The notes beneath the pieces are model-generated. The model did no database searches. It saw nothing but the letters and a program-made list of their open reading frames with translations, and was not told where the DNA came from. A program made the position numbers and the translations under genes. Shown here in pieces: positions 1 through 7,688 of a DNA stretch of 64,000 nucleotides. Every line of letters begins with the position of its first letter. The first letter of the stretch is position 1. Origin of the DNA: Bosea beijingensis (lineage in GTDB: Bacteria > Pseudomonadota > Alphaproteobacteria > Rhizobiales > Beijerinckiaceae); contig NZ_CP132359.1 of assembly GCF_030758975.1 (NCBI RefSeq), positions 3,660,008 through 3,724,007 of the forward strand, read 5' to 3'.

Positions 1-333
1 GAGAAGACCCTGTTCTGGGGCGTGCAGATCATGGTCGCCGCCGAAGAATTCGGCCTGACCTCCGCGAATGTCGAGGCCAAGCTCGCGGCGCTCAAGGACC
101 TGCCGGTCGACGCCCAGCGCCTGATCGCGCCGAACGGCCCGACCGCCGACATGGCCAAGAAGCTGGGCCTGCGCCCGGACTGGGCCTTCCAGATCATCAA
201 GCAGGTCGGCAATTACGGCGAGGTCTTCGAGAAGCATATCGGCAAGGCCTCCCCGCTGGCGATGGACCGCGCCCAGTCGCCAAACCGCCTCGCCCGCGAC
301 GGCGGCCTGATCCTCTCCTATCCGGTTCGGTGA
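1..333 (+). CDS. aapJ: General L-amino-acid ABC transporter, periplasmic binding protein (3' end only)
   Basis: Only the last 110 codons are in the window, open from base 1. The C-terminus carries LGLRPDWAFQIIKQVGNYGE, then an N-R-L...GGL-Y-P-R ending, which is the characteristic tail of AapJ/BztA. These are periplasmic binding proteins that deliver many L-amino acids to the AapQMP permease. A strong hairpin terminator follows 27 bases downstream, so aapJ is the last gene of its transcript. In most relatives aapJ is directly followed by aapQ, aapM and aapP. Here aapQ and aapM lie 1.4 kb away on the other strand, so pairing this protein with them is an inference. Confidence 0.88.
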   Translation, partial: EKTLFWGVQIMVAAEEFGLTSANVEAKLAALKDLPVDAQRLIAPNGPTADMAKKLGLRPDWAFQIIKQVGNYGEVFEKHIGKASPLAMDRAQSPNRLARDGGLILSYPVR

Positions 334-359
334 AGCCCTCGACCGGGATGCCTGAACCG

Positions 360-394
360 AGCCCTTCCGGAGCGATCCGGGAGGGCTTTCGTTT
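360..394 (+). terminator. Rho-independent terminator after aapJ
   Basis: A 12-bp stem (AGCCCTTCCGGA at 360-371 paired with TCCGGGAGGGCT at 376-387, one G-T wobble) with a GCGA loop is followed by TTCGTTT. It lies directly behind the aapJ stop codon. Confidence 0.8.
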
Positions 395-508
395 CGGGAA
401 ACCGCAACACGGCAGGCCTTCCGCAGTGGACAATCCCCGCCCCGATCCGCTTCATGAACGCGATGAGCACGCATCTCCCGATGGCGGGACTGCCGGGCGG
501 AGGGGCGC

Positions 509-1027
509 ATGGCTGAAGGGATTGCCTGGGTCGAACCGCCGGGCCTTGCCGCGGCGGTCGGCATGCTGCCGCTGCCGGGGCTCGTGATCGCCAAGCGCGG
601 CGAGCGCTATGTCGATGGATCCCTGCAGCACGAGGTTCTCGACGCCCTCGCCGCACGGCAGACCAGCCTGCTGGTGATCCTGCTCGACGATGACGAATGC
701 GAGCCGGACGAAATCGACGATCTGGCCAACGCAGCCGAATCCCGATCGATCGCCTTGCTCCGCGCACCGATCGCCGATTTCTCCGCGCCGGACCAGCGGC
801 TCGACTGGCCGGCCCTGATCGAGCACCTCGCCGGAGACCTCAGGCAAGGACGCCGGATCGCCTTCTGCTGCCTCGCAGGCTATGGCCGCTCGGGCATGAT
901 GGCGGCGCGGCTGCTGATCGCCACCGGCTCGATGCCGGAGGATGCCATTACGGCCGTCCGGACGGCTCGGCCCGGCGCTATCGAAAGCGAAGAGCAGGCC
1001 GCCTATTTGCTGTCCTGCGCACCGTAG
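509..1027 (+). CDS. Dual-specificity/tyrosine phosphatase-like protein (first of two paralogues)
   Basis: The 172-residue protein belongs to the cysteine-phosphatase superfamily. It has the CX5R loop C121-LAGYG-R127-SG, a candidate general acid Asp90 in APIADFSAPD, and the family tail RPGAIESEEQAAYL. The usual His before the catalytic Cys is replaced by Cys120 (FCCLAGYGRSG), which should change the pKa of the nucleophile. GGAGGGG lies just before the ATG. The 3' end overlaps the convergent GntR gene by 25 bp. A second, more canonical paralogue sits at 4246-4806 on the far side of the aapQM operon. The substrate is unknown; a role in controlling amino-acid uptake is only suggested by position. 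Confidence 0.75.
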   Translation: MAEGIAWVEPPGLAAAVGMLPLPGLVIAKRGERYVDGSLQHEVLDALAARQTSLLVILLDDDECEPDEIDDLANAAESRSIALLRAPIADFSAPDQRLDWPALIEHLAGDLRQGRRIAFCCLAGYGRSGMMAARLLIATGSMPEDAITAVRTARPGAIESEEQAAYLLSCAP

Positions 1028-1689
1028 CGCGCTAGCATCCGCTCAAGATGGGCTGCATGCAGCCGGAACAACTCAGGCGCCGACAGAGCAGTCGCCTTGC
1101 CGGCAACGGCCGCGATCTCCTCGACCAGCAGCGCATGCATCGCCGCGGGTTCCCGTTTCAGCCAACCGATCCAGGTGCGGGCGGTGCGGAAGAAGATGGT
1201 GTCGTCCATCTGCCGAAGCGCCTCGTCGCCGATCAGCGCGTTGCGGACCTCGTGATGCGTCCGCCAGACATCCCAGGCCTCTTTCAATGAGGAATCCGGC
1301 TTGAGCAGCCCGGCCAGCGCCTGCAAGCGGGCATAGTCGGAGCCGAGCGTCGAGGGCAGTTGCAGCGGGATCAGGTCGGCGATCAGGCGCGTCAGCCCGA
1401 TGCGGAAGCGCAGCATGTCGGCCGATTGCGGGCCGACATAGGAAACGATCGTGCCGACGCCATTGCGGGTCTCGGCGAGCTGCTCGTAGACGAGCCGCTG
1501 CAGCACCTGCCGGATCGGCGTGCGGCTGACGCGGAACTCCGTCGCCAGCGCCGTCTCGTGGATGACGTGGCCCTCGTCGTATTCGCGCAGGCAGATGCGG
1601 TCGCGCACGATCTCGAAGATCACGTCGTTGCGCGAGCGGACCAACTGGCGAAGCTGGCGCGTATCCGAACCGGCGATATCGACCGTCAT
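1003..1689 (-). CDS. GntR-family (FCD-like) transcriptional regulator of the aapQM operon
   Basis: The 228-residue protein has an N-terminal winged helix (about residues 10-80, with the recognition region EFRVSRTPIRQVLQRL typical of GntR). An all-helical C-terminal domain containing HHEVRNALIGDEAL resembles FCD ligand-binding domains. I chose the ATG at 1689 because GGAAGAGAG precedes it; an in-frame start at 1743 would lack a ribosome site. It follows aapM on the same strand after 75 bp, so it is probably the last gene of the aapQ-aapM transcript and controls it. The perfect inverted repeat at 4107-4140 over the aapQ promoter is the obvious operator candidate. The ligand is unknown, probably an amino acid or related acid. 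Confidence 0.85.
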   Translation of the reverse strand: MTVDIAGSDTRQLRQLVRSRNDVIFEIVRDRICLREYDEGHVIHETALATEFRVSRTPIRQVLQRLVYEQLAETRNGVGTIVSYVGPQSADMLRFRIGLTRLIADLIPLQLPSTLGSDYARLQALAGLLKPDSSLKEAWDVWRTHHEVRNALIGDEALRQMDDTIFFRTARTWIGWLKREPAAMHALLVEEIAAVAGKATALSAPELFRLHAAHLERMLARYGAQDSK

Positions 1690-1764
1690 CGTCTCTCTTC
1701 CTGCCCGCCTTGTGCTTAGAGCATCGCTTGAGCGGCTGGCCACTTCTTTTGTCGAAAGTCGGCT

Positions 1765-2862
1765 TTAGTGCGCCGTGACGGCGCCATGGCCGAGGCGCCG
1801 CGCCCGCTCGGAGATCAGCCAGCAGCAGATGAAATAGAACAGGCCGATCGCCAGGTTCGCCTCCAGCGAATAGGCCTGCCATTGCGGATCGGCATAGGCC
1901 ATGCGCGCCGTCGAGAGCAGGTCGTGCATGCCGACGATCGCGACGAGCGAGGTATCCTTGAAGCTGCCGATGATCGAATTGGTGATGCCGGGGATCGCCG
2001 TGCGCAACGCCTGCGGCAGCACGATCAGCCGGATGCGCTGCACCGACGAGAGGCCGAGGCTCGCCGCAGCCTCGGTCTGGCCCTTCGGCAGGGATTGCAG
2101 GCCGGCCCGTACGTCCTCGGCGAAATAGGCGGCATAGAACAGGGTCAGCACGATCAGGATCGCCGCAACCGGCTCGATCGCCGCGCCGCGCGACAGAAGC
2201 AGTGGCAGGATGAAGATGCCGGCAAACAGCACCGCGACCATCGGGATCGCCCTGACAGCCTCGATATAGCCGACGGCGAACAGCGACAGCCCGCGCTGGC
2301 CCGACCAGCGCGCCAAAGCGAGCACGACGCCAAGCGGAAAGGCCGCCGCCATGCTGAAAGCCGAGAGGAACAGGATCAGCGGCAAGCCGTTCCAGCGATG
2401 CGATTCCACCACCGGAAGGCCAACGACGCCGCCCCGCAGCAGCAGATAGGCGCAAGCGCCGGACACGAGGACGAGCACTGCCCGGCCAGCGACGCCGATC
2501 GGCGCCTTGGCGAAAGCGAGGATCGCCGCGATCATCACGGCACTCGCGAGATAGGCGCGCCAGCGCTCGGGCTCGGGATAGGTCCCGGTCAGGACGAGAT
2601 GGACCTTCTCGCGCAGGAAGGCCCAGCAGGCGCCGCTCGCCGCCGCGCATTCGGTCCGGCTACCGGAGAAGGGCACGGCATCGACCACGCCCCAGCTCAG
2701 CGCCTTCGCGACGAAAGCCACGACGCCGTACAGCACGAGGCCGGTAAGCAGCGTATTCCACCAGCTTGAAAACAGGTTCGACCGCAGCCAGCGGACGGCC
2801 ATGACGAGACGACGGCTCTGCGGCGGTCCGGCGACGGGGACTGTCTCGGCGAGCGCGGACAT
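1765..2862 (-). CDS. aapM: General L-amino-acid ABC transporter permease
   Basis: The polar amino-acid permease of about 365 residues has a long N-terminal extension and several membrane helices. Its cytoplasmic EAA loop is near the C-terminus (EAAASLGLSSVQRIRLIVLP, then FKDTSLVAIVG). The inserted WAFLREKVHLVLTGTYPEPE region before the core is typical of AapM/BztC. I prefer the ATG at 2862 because AGGGGGCG lies just upstream; the in-frame ATG at 2889 has no good ribosome site and would overlap aapQ by 26 bp. The gene starts immediately after the aapQ stop codon, consistent with translational coupling. No aapP ATPase follows. Confidence 0.9.
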   Translation of the reverse strand: MSALAETVPVAGPPQSRRLVMAVRWLRSNLFSSWWNTLLTGLVLYGVVAFVAKALSWGVVDAVPFSGSRTECAAASGACWAFLREKVHLVLTGTYPEPERWRAYLASAVMIAAILAFAKAPIGVAGRAVLVLVSGACAYLLLRGGVVGLPVVESHRWNGLPLILFLSAFSMAAAFPLGVVLALARWSGQRGLSLFAVGYIEAVRAIPMVAVLFAGIFILPLLLSRGAAIEPVAAILIVLTLFYAAYFAEDVRAGLQSLPKGQTEAAASLGLSSVQRIRLIVLPQALRTAIPGITNSIIGSFKDTSLVAIVGMHDLLSTARMAYADPQWQAYSLEANLAIGLFYFICCWLISERARRLGHGAVTAH

Positions 2863-2863
2863 C

Positions 2864-4108
2864 TCAACGCCCCCTGATGCGGAAGACATGGTTGCACCAG
2901 TTGACCCCGGCCGAGATCATGAGGTTCGCGATCAGGAAGAACAGCGCGACCAGCGTCATCAGTTCGATGGGCCGGAAAGTCTGGTTCACCGAAGTGCTGA
3001 CCACGCTGAGCAGGTCGGAATAGCCGATCGCGAGCGCGATCGAGGTGTTCTTCAGCAGGTTGGAATACTGGTTGCCGAGCGGCGGCGTGATGATGCGCAG
3101 CGCCTGCGGCAGCACGATCAGGCGCATCGTGCGCAGCCGGCTCAGACCCAGCGCCAGCGCCGCCTCGTGCTGGCCGCGCGAGGTCGCGAGTATACCGCCC
3201 TCGACGATCGCGCCGATCTGCCCGCCATGATAGACCGAGAGCGCCAGGACGAGCGCGGCGAATTGCAGCGACAACCCGATGCCGCCGCTGACATTGAAGC
3301 CGGTGAGCTTCGGCACCGACCAGCCGATCTCCACCAGCCCCGACAGGGCGAGCCCGGCATAGAGCGTGAACCCCGCCAACAGCACCGGCAGGGCGACAGC
3401 CCGGCGCTGCCCGGTCGCGTCCTGATGCCGGTTGACGGCGCGCGCCCAGAACACCCAGCCGGCGAGCCAGAGGCAGGTTGCGAGCGCCAGCGCAAGCCCG
3501 CCATGCCCGATCACCGGCGCTGGCAGGGCGAGCCCGCGATTGCTCAGCATCGCGCCGAAGGGGCCGGTCCAGGCCGCCTTGATATGCGGCAGACCGCGGA
3601 CCAGCGCGACATAGAGCGCGATCACGATGAGCAACTTTGGCAGGTTGCGCAGCAATTCGACATAGAGCCGCGCAAGGTTGCGCACGAGCCAGTTCGAACT
3701 GGTCATGGCGATGCCGACGACAAGGCCGATGGCGCTCGCCAGCACCAGCGTCACCGACGCGGCGGCAAGCGTATTCAGGATGCCGACAAGCAGCACATAG
3801 GCATAGGTATCGCGGGGCGAATAACCGATCAGGCTCTCGCTGACATCGAAGCCTGCCTGCTGCCAGAGGAAGGAGAAATCGATCTCCATCCCGGCCGCTG
3901 CCAGATTGGCCGAGACGTTCCGTGCGCCCAGCACGCCCGCACCGAAAAGCCCGAGCAGGACGACGAGCGGCCAGACCAACCCTTCCAGACGCTTGCGCAA
4001 AGGCGCACTCGGAGGCGGCGGACTCGGCGGCTTGAGCTTGCCAGCTGCAAAGGCCTGGCCGCCCGGCGCCGTGCCGACAGTGCTGGCTGGATCTTGGGTG
4101 GACAGCAT
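2864..4108 (-). CDS. aapQ: General L-amino-acid ABC transporter permease
   Basis: The 414-residue inner-membrane protein has a proline-rich cytoplasmic N-terminus, about eight hydrophobic segments and the EAA loop EAALALGLSRLRTMRLIVLP followed by NLLKNTSIALAIGYSDLL, as in AapQ/BztB. It should form a heterodimer with AapM. The ATG at 4108 is the chosen start. A GTG at 4126 is also in frame but lies in the middle of the operator palindrome. There is no Shine-Dalgarno sequence before 4108, and the predicted promoter (TTGACA at 4145-4140, TACAGC at 4123-4118) would start transcription close to the ATG, so the mRNA may be leaderless or nearly so. Confidence 0.9.
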   Translation of the reverse strand: MLSTQDPASTVGTAPGGQAFAAGKLKPPSPPPPSAPLRKRLEGLVWPLVVLLGLFGAGVLGARNVSANLAAAGMEIDFSFLWQQAGFDVSESLIGYSPRDTYAYVLLVGILNTLAAASVTLVLASAIGLVVGIAMTSSNWLVRNLARLYVELLRNLPKLLIVIALYVALVRGLPHIKAAWTGPFGAMLSNRGLALPAPVIGHGGLALALATCLWLAGWVFWARAVNRHQDATGQRRAVALPVLLAGFTLYAGLALSGLVEIGWSVPKLTGFNVSGGIGLSLQFAALVLALSVYHGGQIGAIVEGGILATSRGQHEAALALGLSRLRTMRLIVLPQALRIITPPLGNQYSNLLKNTSIALAIGYSDLLSVVSTSVNQTFRPIELMTLVALFFLIANLMISAGVNWCNHVFRIRGR

Positions 4109-4140
4109 GATGATATAGCTGTACACAGCTATATCATCAT
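4107..4140. promoter_or_regulatory. Perfect 16-bp inverted repeat: GntR operator candidate over the aapQ promoter
   Basis: Left arm ATGATGATATAGCTGT (4107-4122), two-base spacer AC, right arm ACAGCTATATCATCAT (4125-4140), with no mismatch. On the minus strand TTGACA at 4145-4140 and TACAGC at 4123-4118 form a promoter with a 16-bp spacer, so a bound protein would block RNA polymerase. GntR regulators of the FCD type usually bind short AT-rich palindromes of this kind. The divergent phosphatase gene at 4246 could also be affected. Confidence 0.75.
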
Positions 4141-4245
4141 GTCAATCAGCGAGCCTCTGACCTGCCCGTACGACGCGGATATCGTTTCGCGTGAACACGA
4201 TGCGACGGGTAGACTGCCCCGCCGATCCGCCCTCTGGAGAATTGT

Positions 4246-4806
4246 TTGCACAACCCGCCGCCTTCCGTTTCCCGCCTCGCCCTGCCCGGCTTCGCTGGCG
4301 CGCTTCTGCTCGGCCCCTGCCCCGGCCGGCGCAAGGAAGCGCTCGATGAGGCCTCATTGCAGGCGGTGCTGACGGAGGACCTGTCGCGACTCACGGAGAT
4401 GGGCGCGAACGGCCTGCTGAGCCTCGTCGAAGCCAAGGAATTGCCGGGTGGCCTCGACGGCTTCGCCACTGCCGTCCGTGCAGTCAAGATGGAATGGACC
4501 CATCTCCCGATCCCCGATTACGGCGTGCCGGATGCGGTCTTCATGACCGGCTGGCGCAGGCTCGATCTGGCGCGCCGCCTGCGCGAAGGCGAGAGCTGGG
4601 CGATCCATTGCCGCGCCGGCCTCGGCCGCACCGGCACCATCGCGGCTCTCTTGCTAGTCGAGAGCGGGATGAGCGCGGCGGATGCGGTCGCGCACATCCG
4701 TCGCGAGCATGATGCGGCCGCGGTCGAGACCGAGGCTCAGGAAAAATTCCTGATCACGCAGCAACAGGGCGCGCTCCGGACTGCCATTGCCCGAAACGCG
4801 CCCTGA
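4246..4806 (+). CDS. Dual-specificity/tyrosine phosphatase-like protein (second paralogue)
   Basis: The 186-residue cysteine phosphatase has a complete signature H121-C122-RAGLG-R128-TG and a candidate general acid Asp91 in LPIPDYGVPD, as in CDKN3-like and related dual-specificity phosphatases. The tail AAAVETEAQEKFL matches that of the paralogue at 509-1027. Translation probably starts at TTG 4246, preceded by GGAGA at the right distance; there is no better ATG. It is transcribed divergently from aapQ, with the operator palindrome between them. The substrate is unknown; phosphotyrosine, another phosphoprotein or a small phosphorylated metabolite are all possible. Confidence 0.8.
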   Translation: MHNPPPSVSRLALPGFAGALLLGPCPGRRKEALDEASLQAVLTEDLSRLTEMGANGLLSLVEAKELPGGLDGFATAVRAVKMEWTHLPIPDYGVPDAVFMTGWRRLDLARRLREGESWAIHCRAGLGRTGTIAALLLVESGMSAADAVAHIRREHDAAAVETEAQEKFLITQQQGALRTAIARNAP

Positions 4807-5144
4807 ACCCGCATCGCTATGACACGGCCGAGACGGTGATGCGACCCTTGATGTTCCGGCGGAAGCGGCAGCAATAATCGATCGCTTCAGCCGTCTGGAG
4901 TGTCACCCGGCCGGTCTTCCTGGCGATGGCATGATCGGCCCCTCCTCGCCGCATCGGATGGCTGAGCCCGCAAAAGGTTCCCGATGATCGACGGCAAGAC
5001 AAGCCGGCATGCCGGCGTTTGCAGCGGCGGCAAACCTGCTTAGGCTGCACCCGACGATTAAGCCGAATCCGACAAAGGATAAAAAGCCGTGCCGATGCCG
5101 ACCCAACCGACCGCCGCGGACGAAACACGATCGCCGATGCCGTG
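4807..5144. other. Gene-poor interval with a short leader ORF
   Basis: No convincing gene is visible in this 338-bp stretch. An 18-codon frame opening at GTG 5089 (or ATG 5095) after AAAGGA has a stop at 5143-5145 that overlaps the amidase ATG as TGATG. It may act as a translational leader. No clear terminator or long repeat is seen. Confidence 0.4.
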
Positions 5145-6320
5145 ATGGAGGATCGCGTCAACGCCTTCGTGCCCGGCCCGCGCATCCGCATTCCCGGCCG
5201 GCAAGGCGGCCCACTCGACGGCTTGACCTTCGCGGTGAAAGACCTGTTCGACGTCGCGGGCACGCCGACCGGCGGCGGCAACCATGACTGGGCCAGGACC
5301 AACCCCATCCCGGAGCACCATGCCTGGGCGGTGCAGACCGTGCTCGATGCCGGCGCCGAACTTGTCGGCAAGACCATCACCGACGAGGTCTCGCTCGGCA
5401 TCCTCGGCGAGAATGCCTTCGACGGCACGCCGCTGAACACGGCTGCGCCCGACCGCGTGCCGGGTGGCTCCTCCTCCGGCTCGGCCGCGGCCGTCGCCGC
5501 CGGGCTCTGCGACACCGCGCTCGGCACCGATACCGGCGGCTCGATGCGCGTGCCCGGCAGCTTCTGCGGGCTCTACAGCATCCGCCCGACCCATGGCCGG
5601 CTCGACCTCACCGGGCTGATGCCGCAGGCGCCGAGCTCGGACACGGCCGGCTGGTTCACCCGCGACGCCGCGACCTTCGCGCGCGTCGGCACGGTACTGC
5701 TCGGCGAGGCGCCCGGCCCGCTGCCGACGAGGCTCATCGTCGCGGTCGACGCCTTCGGCTTCGCCGATCCGGAGGTCGCCGACGCACTGCAGCCGATGGT
5801 CGAGCGGCTCGCCCGCGTGCTGGGCGCGACGCCGCGCGACGAGATCATGGCGCCGCAGGGCCTCTCCGTCTGGGCGCGGGCGCAGCGCAGCCTGCAGCCG
5901 GTCGAGGCCTGGCAGACCTTCCGTCCCTGGATCGAGCGGGACAATCCGCGCATGGCCTTCACTGTCGCGGCCGGACTGATCGCCGGCTCGCAGGTTCCGG
6001 TATCCGAGCAGAACTGGGCCGCGCTGATGCGCGAGGAAGCCCGCGCAAGGCTGCGCTATCTGCTGCCGCCCGGCACCATCCTGTGCCTGCCGACGACGCC
6101 CTTCCCAGCCCCCGTGCGCGGATTGCCCATGCCGGTTCTCAGGCCAATGCGCGACCGCATCACCAGCCTCTGCGCGCAGGGTGGCCTCACCGGCCATCCG
6201 CAGGTCAACCTGCCCGGAGCGTTGGTCGATGGCGCCCCCGTCGGCTTGTCCATCATCGGCGGGCGCGGCACCGATGCCAGCCTGATCGCCGTCGCACAGG
6301 CCATGGAGGCCGCATCATGA
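5145..6320 (+). CDS. Amidase-signature-family amidohydrolase
   Basis: The 391-residue enzyme has the amidase-signature triad: Lys32 in FAVKDLFDVAG, the cis-Ser in PGGSSSGSAAA (about 109-111) and nucleophile Ser133 in GTDTGGSMRVP. It hydrolyses a carboxamide; the substrate cannot be read from sequence. It overlaps by 4 bp with an AtzH/HpxZ-like gene. That pairing occurs in cyanuric-acid (atz) and purine/oxalurate (hpx) clusters, so a small ureide or dicarboxylic monoamide is likely. The usual small AtzG/HpxX subunit gene is absent. An in-frame start at 5019 would add 42 residues of low-quality sequence and is rejected. Confidence 0.8.
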   Translation: MEDRVNAFVPGPRIRIPGRQGGPLDGLTFAVKDLFDVAGTPTGGGNHDWARTNPIPEHHAWAVQTVLDAGAELVGKTITDEVSLGILGENAFDGTPLNTAAPDRVPGGSSSGSAAAVAAGLCDTALGTDTGGSMRVPGSFCGLYSIRPTHGRLDLTGLMPQAPSSDTAGWFTRDAATFARVGTVLLGEAPGPLPTRLIVAVDAFGFADPEVADALQPMVERLARVLGATPRDEIMAPQGLSVWARAQRSLQPVEAWQTFRPWIERDNPRMAFTVAAGLIAGSQVPVSEQNWAALMREEARARLRYLLPPGTILCLPTTPFPAPVRGLPMPVLRPMRDRITSLCAQGGLTGHPQVNLPGALVDGAPVGLSIIGGRGTDASLIAVAQAMEAAS

Positions 6321-6721
6321 CTGACCTGACCCCGAACATCCCCGACGTGGTGGCCGAGATCAGCGCCCGGTTCGAGGCTTACGAGCAGGCGCTGATCGAC
6401 AAGAATGTCGACGTGCTGGACGCCGCCTTCTGGAACAGCCCCTACACGATCCGCTACGCGCTGCACGAGAACGGCTATGGCTTCCAGGAGATCCACGGCC
6501 ACCGCGTCGCCCGCCCGCCGGGGCCGGGCATCAAGGAGAAGCGGATTCGTCTGGAGATCCTGACCCTGGGACGCGACATCGCCACCGTGAACCTGGAGTT
6601 CAAGGTACGCGGGCGCGACGTCATCGGCCGACAGAGCCAGAGCTGGGTGCGCTTTCCCGATCTGGGCTGGAAGGTGGTCTCAGCCCATGTCTCGACGATG
6701 GAGGGACCGCGCCTCTGGTAG
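6317..6721 (+). CDS. AtzH/HpxZ-like protein (DUF3225, NTF2-like fold)
   Basis: The 134-residue cytosolic protein matches the DUF3225 pattern: an N-terminal helix (ISARFEAYEQALIDKNVDVL), then FWNSPYTIRYALHENGYGF and a beta-rich C-terminal half ending in GWKVVSAHVSTM. The family has an NTF2/SnoaL-like fold and includes AtzH of cyanuric-acid catabolism and HpxZ of Klebsiella purine catabolism. It overlaps the amidase by ATGA, so the two are translated together and probably act in the same pathway. The reaction in this organism is unknown. Confidence 0.8.
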   Translation: MTDLTPNIPDVVAEISARFEAYEQALIDKNVDVLDAAFWNSPYTIRYALHENGYGFQEIHGHRVARPPGPGIKEKRIRLEILTLGRDIATVNLEFKVRGRDVIGRQSQSWVRFPDLGWKVVSAHVSTMEGPRLW

Positions 6722-6736
6722 GCAGGGCCCGAAACC

Positions 6737-7039
6737 TCAGCGCTTGCGGACGAACTCCGTCCGCAGCACGAGCCCCTTGATCGTGTCATGGCGGCAGTCG
6801 ATCTCCTCGACATTCTCCGTGAGGCGGATCGAACGGATCACCGTGCCCTGCTTCAGGGTCTGGTTGGCGCCCTTCACCTTGAGGTCCTTGACCAGCACGA
6901 CGGAATCGCCGTCGGCGAGCACATTGCCGGCGGCGTCGCGCACCACCGGGGCGGCGGCTGCCGCGGCGGCCTGCTTCACGTCCGAGGCCGGGCGCCATTC
7001 ACCGGTCGCTTCGTCATAGATGTAGTCGTCGTCGGACAT
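6737..7039 (-). CDS. PhnA/YjdM-domain protein lacking the zinc ribbon
   Basis: The 100-residue protein's C-terminal 55 residues (DGDSVVLVKDLKVKGANQTL, then GTVIRSIRLTEN and EIDCRHDTIKGLVLRTEFVRK) are the PhnA domain. This family is often annotated as alkylphosphonate utilisation, but its role is unclear. E. coli YjdM has four zinc-binding Cys before this domain. Here they are replaced by an acidic, alanine-rich segment (MSDDDYIYDEATGEW). The ATG at 7039 is preceded by GGGAAAG. It is convergent with the hpxZ-like gene 15 bp away. Confidence 0.8.
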   Translation of the reverse strand: MSDDDYIYDEATGEWRPASDVKQAAAAAAAPVVRDAAGNVLADGDSVVLVKDLKVKGANQTLKQGTVIRSIRLTENVEEIDCRHDTIKGLVLRTEFVRKR

Positions 7040-7125
7040 GTCTTTCCCGTCTTGCGGCCGGGCGCTCGCCATCGGCCCGTTCCGGCGGGGTTACACGATG
7101 CCCGGCGGCTTCGACAACTCTGCGC

Positions 7126-7671
7126 CTAGACCGTACCCAGCGGCCTCTCGGCCATCTCGGACGCGATGGCTTCGTCGATCGGGGTCTCGTAAGTCATCAG
7201 CATATAGCCGAGCACCGAGTAGAAACCGACCGTCGCGATCAGGTCGAACACCGCCTCGCGCCCGATCGCCGCCGCGAGCTCCGCTTCGAGCTCAAACGAC
7301 AGGCGCTTGTTGTCGAAGAGCGCATCGACCGCCCGGACGATCATGCCGTCCTCGCCCTCCGGCTCGCCGCGTAGCGCCGCAATGCGCTGATCGCTCATGC
7401 CGAGCACCCGCGCCCGGCTGACATGATGCGCCCATTCATAGGGCGAGCCCATCCGGTGCGCCGCGCGCAGGATCACCACTTCCGAACGCACCGGCCCGAG
7501 CGCGCTGTCCTTGACGACATGCTGGCGCAAGGGAGCCCAGGCCTTCAGCAGGGCCGGATGATGCGCCATCGTCCGATAGACATTGAGCGCGCCGGCAAAG
7601 CCGGTCTTCATCTCGGCGATGGCCTCGGGCCAATCGGCATCGCTGATCGGCGGGCAGGGAGAGGTTGTCAT
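7126..7671 (-). CDS. Carboxymuconolactone-decarboxylase (AhpD-like) family protein
   Basis: The 181-residue protein has the family core EVVILRAAHRMGSPYEWAHH followed by SRARVLGMSDQRIAAL. It lacks the CxxC motif of peroxidase-type AhpD, so an antioxidant function is not supported. Members of this branch are small helical proteins, often without known activity. It is the last gene of a minus-strand set beginning with the nitrilase gene (17-bp gap) and could be co-transcribed with it. Confidence 0.8.
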   Translation of the reverse strand: MTTSPCPPISDADWPEAIAEMKTGFAGALNVYRTMAHHPALLKAWAPLRQHVVKDSALGPVRSEVVILRAAHRMGSPYEWAHHVSRARVLGMSDQRIAALRGEPEGEDGMIVRAVDALFDNKRLSFELEAELAAAIGREAVFDLIATVGFYSVLGYMLMTYETPIDEAIASEMAERPLGTV

Positions 7672-7688
7672 CGGAGGTCTCGCAAAGG

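Noticed and set aside
1073-2650. 525-codon minus-strand frame overlapping the GntR and aapM genes
   Set aside because: A frame-shifted shadow of two real genes on the same strand with Arg/Ala-rich composition.
4817-4954. 45-codon minus-strand frame (RVTLQTAEAIDYCCRFRRN)
   Set aside because: Composition is plausible, but there is no ribosome site and no recognised family; too weak to call.
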